NCBI RefSeq assembly: GCF_000158035.1
Contig: NZ_EQ973490.1
Location: 1,052,517-1,116,516 of the forward strand
From: Bacteroides cellulosilyticus DSM 14838
GTDB taxonomy: Bacteria > Bacteroidota > Bacteroidia > Bacteroidales > Bacteroidaceae
Reading direction: 5' to 3'
DNA length: 64,000 nt
The position numbers and the translations under genes were made by a program. Positions 26,187 through 34,758 of the stretch are shown piece by piece. Below the pieces are notes generated by a model. It made no database searches. It worked only from the letters and a program-made list of their open reading frames with translations, and was not told the DNA's origin. Every line of letters starts with the position of its first letter. Position 1 is the stretch's first letter.

Positions 26187-28622
26187 TTAGTTTACTTTCC
26201 ATTCAATAACCCCACCCGATGCACCTTTCTGCAATTGGGCAGCTATTTTCAGTCCTGTCGTTTTCACCGGTTTGAAATCAAGGCTGTTGTAGCAGTCTTT
26301 CTTTACCGTATATTCGTTCAAAGCTTCTACTTCTTTCCAGCTTTTACCATCTTTATAGTAGAGTATCCAACTTTCCGGCACCCGGAAATCCCCGTCATAA
26401 TGATCGAAATCCAACCAGTACACTTCTACGTTTGAAATCGTATAAGGTTGATCAAATTGATAAGCCAAAGTTTCCTGTGTTCCATTTCTCAACCACCAGT
26501 AGTGATAAGGTTTGGAAATATCCGATGAGCGCTTTGGTTCCCACTGGTCATTCACACCCCATGCCCAGGTTTCAACCGAAGCAGATTCAGGAGCATCTTT
26601 CTGGATAGGTGCTTGTATCATCAGTGTATGTGCCTTGCTGGCGATTGTTGGCTCCGGAGTAGGACGGGCATACTCTGCAGCTTCAGGAATCCATACCGCC
26701 ATCTGGTCTGCACCACGATTATTCCAAGTGGAATAAGGAATGGCTTTGAAAGGGACCTCTTTCACACTACCATCTTTTTCTATTTCCTTAGCTGTACCAG
26801 TCAACACCATGACACCGTTTAATAAATCAGCATCGTAAGTTGCCTCCATTGAAGTTCCGTCAGGAATAAACTTATTAAAGACAATGCTGTCAACCTGATC
26901 TTTACCTTCCAGGCAGAACATAATTGGGCCACGCTCGATAGCAAGCTTACCACGGTCATCTTCTACATTATCATTCGCTTTCACACGGCGGACATCCATC
27001 GGGAAATTAATTTCCACAACATCTCCAGTCTTCCAGTCATGGAGAATCGTAGCATAACCATCCAGTTGCGTGGCATTTACTTTCTTGCCATTAATAGAGA
27101 TAGTGTAAGCCTTTGCCTTATCAGTAAACGAATAAAGGTCCGTAGGTACAGGAGCATCCTGTGCCCATCCCGGAATACGAACGCGCAAAGCAAACTCCTG
27201 TTCTTTTTCGGGATTAACGGAAATGCTGACTTTGCCATCCCACGGATAGGTTGTGATCTGTTCCAATTTTACATTGTTAGTTTCCGTATTCAATTCGGCT
27301 TTACTCTGGATATAAAGATTGACATAAATATCATTGCCCTGAGTAGCATACATGTAAAAAGGTACGGAAGCCATGAAACGCGTTACATTACCCGGACAGC
27401 AAGCGCAACCAAACCATTGCTGGCGTTCATGTTGCCCCATAGACTCAAGCGGATTATCATAGAAAAATTTATCGCCACTGAGTGAAACACCCGAAATAAC
27501 TCCATTATAAAGAGCACGCTCCAGTACATCGGCATACTTGGCATTACCCGTAGCCAGGAACATACGGTGATTCCAATATACATTGGCAATGGCAGCACAA
27601 GTCTCACAGTATGCGGTATGGTTATTCAATTCATAGTTAGGACCAAATCCTTCACCCTGCGGACGTGAACCGATACCACCAGTGATAAAAAGCTTCTTAC
27701 TTGCCATATTTTCCCAGATACGGCTTAAAGCATTGAAATAAGCTGTATCCTGAGTTAATGAAGCTACATCGGCAACACCGGAATAAAGATATCCCGCACG
27801 TACGGCATGACCTACTATTTCATCTTGTTGCAAAATGGGTTTGTGATCTTGGCTGTATTCGCTGAGACGATGTCCGTCTGTTCCGCGACCGGTTTCCTCT
27901 ACAAAGTATTTAGCCATTTTCAAATACTTTTCATCACCTGTCACCTTATATAACTTAGCAAGGGCCATTTCAGCGATAGGATGCCCGGAAGGAACATGCT
28001 TCTGTCCTTCATTCGGACCAAAGACCTCACATACCAAGTCGGCATTCTTGATAGCCACATCAAGGAGATTACGCTTCCCTGTTGCACGATAATGAGCAAC
28101 GGCAGCTTCATACAAATGACCGCTATTATAAAGTTCATGACTATTAATCTTTTCCCAACGACTCTTTCCCCACCAACCGGAAAGGCGATAGCATTTATTA
28201 GTAACACAAGTGGTAAGATAGCCATCCGGTTCCTGAGCAGTAGCAATCAAGGTAATAACGCTATCCAAATAAGCATCCAGCGCTTTATCATATTTCACAG
28301 CCAGCGAATAAGAGGCTCCTTCTATAATCTTATAAGGATCAGTATCATCAAAAGAAAAGTCACCGCGATGTTCTCCCTTCATCAGACCACCAGCTATGGC
28401 GAAGTTATCAAAGCGTCCATTCTTCTCACATTCCTTAAATGCTGAAGGTATGGAAACAGTACGATTGGTTTCAATGCGTGGAGTCCAGAAGTTATCATCC
28501 AAGTGGACTTGAGTAAAGGGAACTTCTTTTATCGGTGCATCGGGCTGAACATACGAGTCGTTACAAGCACTCATACTAAAAAGGGCAACACTACCGAAAA
28601 AGTATTTAGTTATTCTATTCAT
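26187..28622 (-). CDS. GH127 beta-L-arabinofuranosidase-family lipoprotein
   Basis: This encodes 811 residues from MNRITKYFFG, with a lipobox (SAC, then NDSY). The catalytic (alpha/alpha)6 domain spans about 40-470. GH127 zinc and nucleophile residues are present: E340 and C342 in YCETC, then C408 and C409 in FGCACCPGN. In characterised GH127 enzymes one of the paired cysteines is the nucleophile. The C-terminal part is beta-rich, with a discoidin-like tail. The likely activity is release of beta-L-arabinofuranose. It is first in the minus arm. A further in-frame start nine codons upstream is less likely because it would precede the signal peptide. Confidence 0.88.
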   Translation of the reverse strand: MNRITKYFFGSVALFSMSACNDSYVQPDAPIKEVPFTQVHLDDNFWTPRIETNRTVSIPSAFKECEKNGRFDNFAIAGGLMKGEHRGDFSFDDTDPYKIIEGASYSLAVKYDKALDAYLDSVITLIATAQEPDGYLTTCVTNKCYRLSGWWGKSRWEKINSHELYNSGHLYEAAVAHYRATGKRNLLDVAIKNADLVCEVFGPNEGQKHVPSGHPIAEMALAKLYKVTGDEKYLKMAKYFVEETGRGTDGHRLSEYSQDHKPILQQDEIVGHAVRAGYLYSGVADVASLTQDTAYFNALSRIWENMASKKLFITGGIGSRPQGEGFGPNYELNNHTAYCETCAAIANVYWNHRMFLATGNAKYADVLERALYNGVISGVSLSGDKFFYDNPLESMGQHERQQWFGCACCPGNVTRFMASVPFYMYATQGNDIYVNLYIQSKAELNTETNNVKLEQITTYPWDGKVSISVNPEKEQEFALRVRIPGWAQDAPVPTDLYSFTDKAKAYTISINGKKVNATQLDGYATILHDWKTGDVVEINFPMDVRRVKANDNVEDDRGKLAIERGPIMFCLEGKDQVDSIVFNKFIPDGTSMEATYDADLLNGVMVLTGTAKEIEKDGSVKEVPFKAIPYSTWNNRGADQMAVWIPEAAEYARPTPEPTIASKAHTLMIQAPIQKDAPESASVETWAWGVNDQWEPKRSSDISKPYHYWWLRNGTQETLAYQFDQPYTISNVEVYWLDFDHYDGDFRVPESWILYYKDGKSWKEVEALNEYTVKKDCYNSLDFKPVKTTGLKIAAQLQKGASGGVIEWKVN

Positions 28623-28674
28623 AATATGTAATAAAGATATGGATTTCATAATTCTTCTTGCAATTAGCGTATTA

Positions 28675-28682
28675 CAAAGTAA
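28675..28682 (-). promoter_or_regulatory. Possible -7 box of the minus-arm operon
   Basis: Minus-strand TTACTTTG differs by one base from TAnnTTTG and is the same octamer as the one ahead of the GH97 gene (29513-29520). A matching -33 box was not found, as expected for an activator-dependent promoter. Confidence 0.35.
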
Positions 28683-29013
28683 TGGATTTCTTTTTTAACA
28701 GGATAAAACAATAATCTATATGAATGCTAAAATAGTCGAGTCACAAAGCCTCAGAAGGGGATTTAGACAATCATTTCATATATTGGATTATTTTTTCATA
28801 CCTGTAGGTACTATACACAATAAGCCCATAAATGACAAACGAAAAGGGAACGGAACACCAATTATTAACTGAATCTGCAATATTTTACAGGAAGTGCTTC
28901 TCATATTCATCGCATATAATGATCATTCAAAAACTACACCCAACCAGACAGATATCCGGAATGCACCTACTCCTTACTTACTCCCTATCTACTCTTTCTT
29001 ATTATACAAGGAG
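28683..29013. other. Divergent intergenic region between PUL arms
   Basis: No supported gene is present. The stretch is AT-rich. An open frame at 28832-29080 covers part of it but is explained by the decayed regulator end. Near 28984-29010 faint similarity to the 3' end of the propeller-AraC regulator gene may continue upstream of the clear repeat. Confidence 0.4.
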
Positions 29014-29080
29014 AAAGAAGCGTTCGGCCCGGCGAATATCAGAAACAGATAAAAGAGAAGAAAGTACCCATCCATCTTAA
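29014..29080 (+). pseudogene. 3' remnant of a propeller-AraC regulator gene
   Basis: The sequence encodes degraded equivalents of the last 20 or so residues of the regulator at 39589-42477, with the same terminal EESTHPS and stop. The upstream body of the gene is missing. Confidence 0.7.
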
Positions 29081-29123
29081 TTAAGCAGCAAAGCACCCGA
29101 TTATTTCAGGTAATTTTGTTCAA

Positions 29124-29174
29124 ATCATAGGGGGTAATTAGTCAATTTAGAGTTGATTAATTACCCCCTATGAT
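29124..29174. terminator. 22-bp stem-loop in leader, copy A
   Basis: ATCATAGGGGGTAATTAGTC and its continuation AA pair with the later TTGATTAATTACCCCCTATG-AT across a TTTAGAG loop; the single non-Watson-Crick position is a G-T. It follows the regulator remnant by 43 bases. No T-run follows, so it may act as a processed or regulatory stem rather than a classical terminator. Confidence 0.55.
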
Positions 29175-29288
29175 TTGATTTATAAGCATTAACAGCTTTG
29201 CCCTTATTTGTTTTCCTTTGCTGCCGAAAGATGGATGAGCTCACCTCTATCGAAAGAAAAAGAAACCTTTAATTTTAAATTCAAATTC

Positions 29289-29372
29289 ATGAAGAACTAT
29301 CATTTTAAAGGTACAAAGAAGCTACGCCCTAAATACGAGATAAATAAGAATCAGATAAGTACATGCAAATGA
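29289..29372 (+). pseudogene. 5' remnant of a susC gene
   Basis: The first seven codons (MKNYHFK) equal those of the SusC gene at 42686; after that the sequence diverges and stops after 27 codons. No plug or barrel sequence remains. Confidence 0.6.
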
Positions 29373-29512
29373 ATGAAAAAAATAGTCCAATCGAATACAA
29401 GAATACTACAAACAGCCATTCAGAAGGCCACAGAAAGGTATCTTTTGGACTATTCTTTTATTTCATTATATTATTCAGTCTTTCCGTTCGCTCTTTTTTC
29501 TTTTACTTTGCA

Positions 29513-29520
29513 AACAGACA
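29513..29520 (+). promoter_or_regulatory. Probable -7 box ahead of the GH97 gene
   Basis: TTACTTTG is one mismatch from TAnnTTTG and lies 20 bases before the chosen ATG. A TTCG at 29487-29490 is a weak -33 box at a 22-base spacing. Confidence 0.4.
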
Positions 29521-29539
29521 AATAAGAATTAACCGAATT

Positions 29540-32266
29540 ATGAAAAACAACCTCTCTTTCAAATTAGTCATTATTTCCCTATTTCTGTATTGCGGAAATA
29601 ATTCACTCGAAGCAGCATCCGGAAAGAAATACGCACTGACATCTCCCGACGGAAAACTGAAAGTAGAAATCAGTACCGGAGACAAATTATCTTATCAGAT
29701 AATGCACGAAAAGGATACAATTCTCTCTCTTTCTAACATAGGCTTGGTTCTGGCTGACGGAACCGAAATAGGAAACAACTCTCAGGTAACTGGTATAAAA
29801 AGGAAAAAGATCAGGGATAATGTAGAATCCCCTTTCTACCGCTTCAAGGAGTTCGTTGCTGCATGCAATGAACTCGACTTGAAGTTGATAGATGGTTTTG
29901 GAGTTACTTTCCGCGCTTATAATGATGGAGTAGCCTACCGTTTCTATACTACACGTACAGCAGGTGTTACAGTCAAAGATGAAATAGCTGATTTCAACTT
30001 TAATCAAGATTATACAGCTTATCTTCCTTATACGACGAATGACAAAAAGCCGATGGCAATGGCTTTTCAAAATATATACGATGTTACCCCACTATCGAAG
30101 GCACAGCCGAAAGTAGCTTTCCTACCCGTTACAGTGGACTGCGGTAAAACCAAATTAACTCTACTGGAATCTGATCTTGAAGCATATCCGGGAATGTTTG
30201 TAGAATCTCAGAAAGATGGATATGGGCTAAAAGGTGTTTTTGCTTCCTACCCTACCCAAACAGATTTCTATCCTTGGCGTATGCAGGAGTATGTAACAGA
30301 AACCAGTGATTTCATAGCACGCAGTAGTGGTGCACGTACTTATCCCTGGCGCATACTGGCTGTTACTGAAAAGGATACGGATATGCCTGTTAATAATCTG
30401 GTGTATGCACTGGCATCTCCCAATCGCATAGGTGACACATCATGGATAAAGACCGGAAAAGTAGCCTGGGATTGGTGGAATGACTGGAATCTGAAAGGTG
30501 TCCCCTTTAAGGCAGGTATCAATATGGATACCTATAAATATTACATAGATTTCGCCAGCAGGAATGATATAGAGTTTATAGTGCTCGACGAGGGTTGGTA
30601 TAACCCGAAAAGCGGTGATATGCTGACTGTCATTCCGGAACTGGACCTTCCGGAACTGATTGCCTACGGAAAACAGAAAGGAGTTGATATCATTCTTTGG
30701 ACAGTATTCAATGTACTCGACAAACAACTGGAAACCGCCTGCAAGAAGTACTCCGAAATGGGTATCAAAGGCTTCAAAGTAGACTTTCTGGATCGTGACG
30801 ATCAGACTGCCGTTGAAATGGTATATCGTATCGCTGATGCTACGGCAAAACATAAGTTGACACTCGACCTTCATGGCATTTACAAACCTACAGGTATCAA
30901 TCGCACTTATCCGAATATCATCAACTTTGAGAGCCTGTTCGGTATGGAAGAGGTGAAGTGGACGGATATCAAGAATAACATGCCTCTTTACGATGTGACC
31001 TTCCCTTATATCCGTATGATGGCAGGTCCGGTAGACTATACTCCGGGTGCCATGCGCAATGCAACGAAAGCCGACTGGCGTGCCGTCTATTACTCACCGA
31101 TGAGTATGGGAACCCGTTGTCATCAGTTGGCCGCTTATATTGTACACGATTCCCCGCTCACCATGCTGTGCGATGCTCCGACGAATTATCTGAATGAACA
31201 GGAATGTGTGGACTTCATCACTTCAATTCCCGTGGAGACGGATTCTACCTTTATCGCCGCAGGTAAAATGGGAGAATATATCGTCAGTGTACGAAAGAAA
31301 GATATCAACTGGTACATTGGCGGGATGACAAACTGGGATGAACGTGATGTAGAACTTGACTTTTCGTTCCTGCCTTCCAATGTTCGCTATACAGCCACAC
31401 TCTTTGCTGATGGTATTAATGCGAACAAGCAAGCGGAAGATTATCGTACAGAGAAACTGATTATAGACAAAAACAGCCGGATAAAGATACATTTAGCTTC
31501 GGGCGGGGGATTCGCGATGAAGCTTGAGTTATATCCGGTGCGGGGTGAAGTAACGTCCATACCCGAGAGAAAGAATATTCCTTCTTTTTATAAGAAATAC
31601 ATTGAAACTGAGGGATTGTATGTCACTTCCTCCGAAAAGGTAAGTGATGAAGCGTTGCTAAAAGCATGTGATATCATCAGTCTGATGCTATCAAAACGTC
31701 CGGATGTAAAAGCGCATATGGTGAAAAAAGGTTGCCACGTGATGGTTATCGGTAAAGACGAAGAAACTTGTGATTTACCGGAGTTTGCACACATCTGTAA
31801 TTCGCCGGACAGCATTGCATACTGGAACTGGCGTGCCCGTGGTTTCGGTGGGGCACCGGAAGATGAGTTCTCCGCCAGTTGCGGAGAAGAGAATCTGTTG
31901 GCTTTACCACAAGATAAATATACAGGCGAAAATATTTTGATTCATGAATTTGCCCATCTGATACATATGGTAGGAATTGCAGGTGTGGAACCGGATTTCA
32001 ATGACCGACTGGAAGTATTGTGGAAAAGTGCTGGAGAAAAAGGACTATGGGCCGGTACTTATGCATTAAGTAACAAAGAAGAGTATTTTGCTGAATGTGT
32101 ACAGTCTTTCTTTAACTGTAACCGTTATGCTGATCCTGCCAATGGTATACACAATTCTATGAATCGTCGCGTAAAGCTGAAAGCTTACGATCCGGAAATG
32201 TACAAGCTGTTGAAAGAATATTTTTATGAAATAGAGATACCGATTAATAATGAAATACATAAATGA
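29540..32266 (+). CDS. GH97 glycosidase fused to a zincin-like domain
   Basis: This encodes 908 residues from MKNNLSFKLVI, which starts the signal peptide. A longer frame from 29363 would begin upstream of the probable promoter. Residues about 30-690 are a GH97 enzyme: N-terminal beta-sandwich, TIM barrel with VLDEGWY and GIKGFKVDFLDRDDQ, and a C-terminal beta domain. D415 in KVDF is where retaining GH97 enzymes carry their nucleophile, so an alpha-galactosidase or beta-L-arabinopyranosidase type is more likely than a SusB type. Residues about 700-905 hold HEFAHLIH (H802, E803, H806), a gluzincin-like domain with a downstream NKEEYFAE segment. A glycosidase-metallopeptidase fusion is unusual. 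Confidence 0.82.
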   Translation: MKNNLSFKLVIISLFLYCGNNSLEAASGKKYALTSPDGKLKVEISTGDKLSYQIMHEKDTILSLSNIGLVLADGTEIGNNSQVTGIKRKKIRDNVESPFYRFKEFVAACNELDLKLIDGFGVTFRAYNDGVAYRFYTTRTAGVTVKDEIADFNFNQDYTAYLPYTTNDKKPMAMAFQNIYDVTPLSKAQPKVAFLPVTVDCGKTKLTLLESDLEAYPGMFVESQKDGYGLKGVFASYPTQTDFYPWRMQEYVTETSDFIARSSGARTYPWRILAVTEKDTDMPVNNLVYALASPNRIGDTSWIKTGKVAWDWWNDWNLKGVPFKAGINMDTYKYYIDFASRNDIEFIVLDEGWYNPKSGDMLTVIPELDLPELIAYGKQKGVDIILWTVFNVLDKQLETACKKYSEMGIKGFKVDFLDRDDQTAVEMVYRIADATAKHKLTLDLHGIYKPTGINRTYPNIINFESLFGMEEVKWTDIKNNMPLYDVTFPYIRMMAGPVDYTPGAMRNATKADWRAVYYSPMSMGTRCHQLAAYIVHDSPLTMLCDAPTNYLNEQECVDFITSIPVETDSTFIAAGKMGEYIVSVRKKDINWYIGGMTNWDERDVELDFSFLPSNVRYTATLFADGINANKQAEDYRTEKLIIDKNSRIKIHLASGGGFAMKLELYPVRGEVTSIPERKNIPSFYKKYIETEGLYVTSSEKVSDEALLKACDIISLMLSKRPDVKAHMVKKGCHVMVIGKDEETCDLPEFAHICNSPDSIAYWNWRARGFGGAPEDEFSASCGEENLLALPQDKYTGENILIHEFAHLIHMVGIAGVEPDFNDRLEVLWKSAGEKGLWAGTYALSNKEEYFAECVQSFFNCNRYADPANGIHNSMNRRVKLKAYDPEMYKLLKEYFYEIEIPINNEIHK

Positions 32267-32333
32267 CCAGCGTAGTGCTGGAGCAAAGTTTGCTGCGCGG
32301 TGCAAGTAATTTTTCTAACAATAAAGTAACAAT

Positions 32334-34736
32334 ATGAATAGAACCATCCTTTTAATCACTTCCTTTTTAATAGGAGTTGTCTCTGCCTTTGCACAGGCCG
32401 CTTTCAATGCTCCGGGGACGGGTAATCCCGTGATTCCCGGATATTTCGCCGACCCTACTATCAAAAAGTTTGGTGATACTTATTATATGTACGCCACTAC
32501 CGATGGCAGTGGTGCAGGCTTTGGCCCCGCACAAGTATGGACCAGCAAGGACTTCGTAAACTGGACCTTGATGCCCATGAACTGGCCCGACAGTCACTGG
32601 ATATGGGCACCTGATGTGATGCAGCATTCTGATGGGAAGTACTACTACTTTTACTGCCAGCCCTGTATCATCCATTGCGGAGTCAGTGAAACTCCCCGTG
32701 GTCCGTGGAAGAATATCCTGGGCAATAGCGAAGCGGTCCTTATCCCCGACCGCTTCGTAACAAATGCCATCACTCTGGATGGACAAACATTTGTGGACGA
32801 TGACGGTTCAGTCTATATGTACTGGGGAACCTGGGGCATTTACAAAGGTTTCGGTTGCGGTGCCGGAAAATTAGCTCCCGATTTGAAGAGTTTTACCGAA
32901 ACCCGCCTCATCCCCAATACCGAAGCTACCGATTTCTTCGAAGCACCTTTTGTAATCAAACGCAATGGAACCTACTACTTTATGTATTCCTCCGGTTCCT
33001 GCCACGACCACACATACCGTGTGCAATACGCCACTTCAGACAAGCCCCTGGGTCCTTACACCTATGGTGGCTGTATCCTCGAAACCAATGCTGACGGAAC
33101 CATTCACGGTCCCGGGCACCACAGTATCCTTCAGGAAGGCAATGATTACTATATCGTTTATCACCGCCACGATAATCCACACTCCAACCGTGGTTTCCAC
33201 CGCCAGCTTTCCATCGACCGCATGACATTCAATGCAGACGGGACGATTCAGAAAATCATCCCTACTCATGACGGCGTAGGTGTACTGGCCCCCTCCGTTG
33301 TTAAATCAAACAACCTCGCCTTTGGTAAAAGCGTGCGTGCCTCTTCCTCTTATGATGACAACTTCCGTCCTGAATATGCCGTAGATGATAACAACGGAAC
33401 TTTATGGCGTCCGCGCGGCATGGGACAGGAATGGCTTGAAATAGACCTGGGACGCCCCCAACAGATACAAACGATCTGGACACAATTTGAATATGGCACT
33501 CAGTTCTATCAATACCTGATTGAAACTTCAACAGATGGTAAACGCTGGACTATCTTTGCCGACAAGCGGAACAATCATCTGGCAGGCAGCCCAATGGTAG
33601 ATTTCGGAAAAGCCAAAGCCCGCTTCGTGCGCCTCACCTATACCGGCGGACAGAAGAATGGCTTCGGTGGCGCTATCTGGAACCTCAAGGTATTTTCCGG
33701 TATCGAAGACTCCGCTCCCCAACAATGGCTCGGACTGACAGCCGCCGACTGGAATGGCCGCCAATGGCAGAATAATGAAGGAATGTTAGGAGGTGCTTTT
33801 ATCCTGAAAGCAGGATCAGCTCGCACCGAGCGCATTGACGGACGCGACGCACTGGTTCTCGAACCGGGCACTACGCTAGAATACCGTCATCCGTTACTTT
33901 CTCCCTCCAAAGAGCATACAATTAGTGGGTTAGTTCATAGGTTAGGTAGATGGCAAAGCTACGAAGCGGAACCTGCCCTTTCATCCGGTGTGATTTCGCT
34001 TCAAAGCAGAGCCGAACCCTTAATCATCACTAATCTGCGTTACTATAACTGGAAACAGGCACCTGCCGAACAGGAATATGATACCACTACGGATATCGTC
34101 CGCTTACCGGCTGCTGATCAGCGAAAGCGTGGCCTAGTAGTAAGCATCACCGCTGATGACTTCGCCGCAGGCGACACCGTACATTATCTTTCCAATCATG
34201 GAATAGAAGGATACTTCGAAGCCCACAAAGCCCCCTCCATCATTAAGGAAGTGGAAGGAAAAAAGAGTTTCAGTTTTGATGGTCATCAGGTATTCCAGTC
34301 CAACTTCTCCCTGCCTGCAACCTTGCTGGACAATGCCCCCTATACATTGGAAGCCTGGATACTGAATGATTCTATTGCCGAAAACGAATGTGTAGCCGAC
34401 TTCACGACTTCGCATGACGAATTGGAAAAGATTATGCTCGTCAATGGCACGGAGCCCCGATGCGGTGTCATCAACCACTACGGCTGGTACGAAGATGCCG
34501 GATACAAGGACATGAAAGAGCTGACCGGCAAATGGCAGCATATCTATATTTGTTTCGACGGCCGCATGGAACAAGTATATATCAATGGTAAATTAATTAG
34601 CGAAAAAGATATTCAATTGCTAATAAAACCATCACAATACGTAACTTTGGGGCGGAATGCAGAACACAACTGGCCGTTCACGGGCTACCTGCATTCACTG
34701 AAACTATGGGACGAATATATTCCAATCAAGAAATAA
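32334..34736 (+). CDS. GH43 enzyme with F5/8-type and LamG-like domains
   Basis: This encodes 800 residues with a signal peptide (about 1-21). The GH43 five-bladed domain (about 25-330) shows GYFADPTI (catalytic Asp), WIWAPDV and DFFEAPFVIKRNGTYYFMY (catalytic Glu), plus GPGHHS. Residues about 330-455 form a discoidin/F5-8C domain (VDDNNGTLWRP, EWLEIDLG). Residues about 650-795 form a LamG/concanavalin-like domain (YTLEAWILND, WQHIYICFDG). GH43 members act mostly on alpha-L-arabinofuranosides or xylosides; which one applies here cannot be decided. It is probably co-transcribed with the genes on both sides. Confidence 0.9.
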   Translation: MNRTILLITSFLIGVVSAFAQAAFNAPGTGNPVIPGYFADPTIKKFGDTYYMYATTDGSGAGFGPAQVWTSKDFVNWTLMPMNWPDSHWIWAPDVMQHSDGKYYYFYCQPCIIHCGVSETPRGPWKNILGNSEAVLIPDRFVTNAITLDGQTFVDDDGSVYMYWGTWGIYKGFGCGAGKLAPDLKSFTETRLIPNTEATDFFEAPFVIKRNGTYYFMYSSGSCHDHTYRVQYATSDKPLGPYTYGGCILETNADGTIHGPGHHSILQEGNDYYIVYHRHDNPHSNRGFHRQLSIDRMTFNADGTIQKIIPTHDGVGVLAPSVVKSNNLAFGKSVRASSSYDDNFRPEYAVDDNNGTLWRPRGMGQEWLEIDLGRPQQIQTIWTQFEYGTQFYQYLIETSTDGKRWTIFADKRNNHLAGSPMVDFGKAKARFVRLTYTGGQKNGFGGAIWNLKVFSGIEDSAPQQWLGLTAADWNGRQWQNNEGMLGGAFILKAGSARTERIDGRDALVLEPGTTLEYRHPLLSPSKEHTISGLVHRLGRWQSYEAEPALSSGVISLQSRAEPLIITNLRYYNWKQAPAEQEYDTTTDIVRLPAADQRKRGLVVSITADDFAAGDTVHYLSNHGIEGYFEAHKAPSIIKEVEGKKSFSFDGHQVFQSNFSLPATLLDNAPYTLEAWILNDSIAENECVADFTTSHDELEKIMLVNGTEPRCGVINHYGWYEDAGYKDMKELTGKWQHIYICFDGRMEQVYINGKLISEKDIQLLIKPSQYVTLGRNAEHNWPFTGYLHSLKLWDEYIPIKK

Positions 34737-34758
34737 TACCATAAAACGAATAATAACC

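Larger units (their letters stand above)
29014..29309 (+). repeat. Copy A of a 300-bp duplication (regulator end, leader, susC start)
   Basis: This stretch is nearly identical to 42397-42706. It includes the last codons of an AraC-type regulator (ending EESTHPS), the whole regulator-to-susC leader and the first seven codons of susC. Differences are two small deletions (together about 14 bp) in the regulator part and a few substitutions. In this copy neither flanking gene is intact. Confidence 0.9.

Noticed and set aside
28832-29080. Open frame of 82 codons on the plus strand
   Set aside because: Its 3' part is the decayed regulator end with the same EESTHPS tail as the gene at 39589; the rest shows no signal peptide or domain.
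29363-29539. N-terminal extension of the GH97 gene
   Set aside because: It lies upstream of the probable -7 box at 29513-29520 and precedes a good signal peptide.
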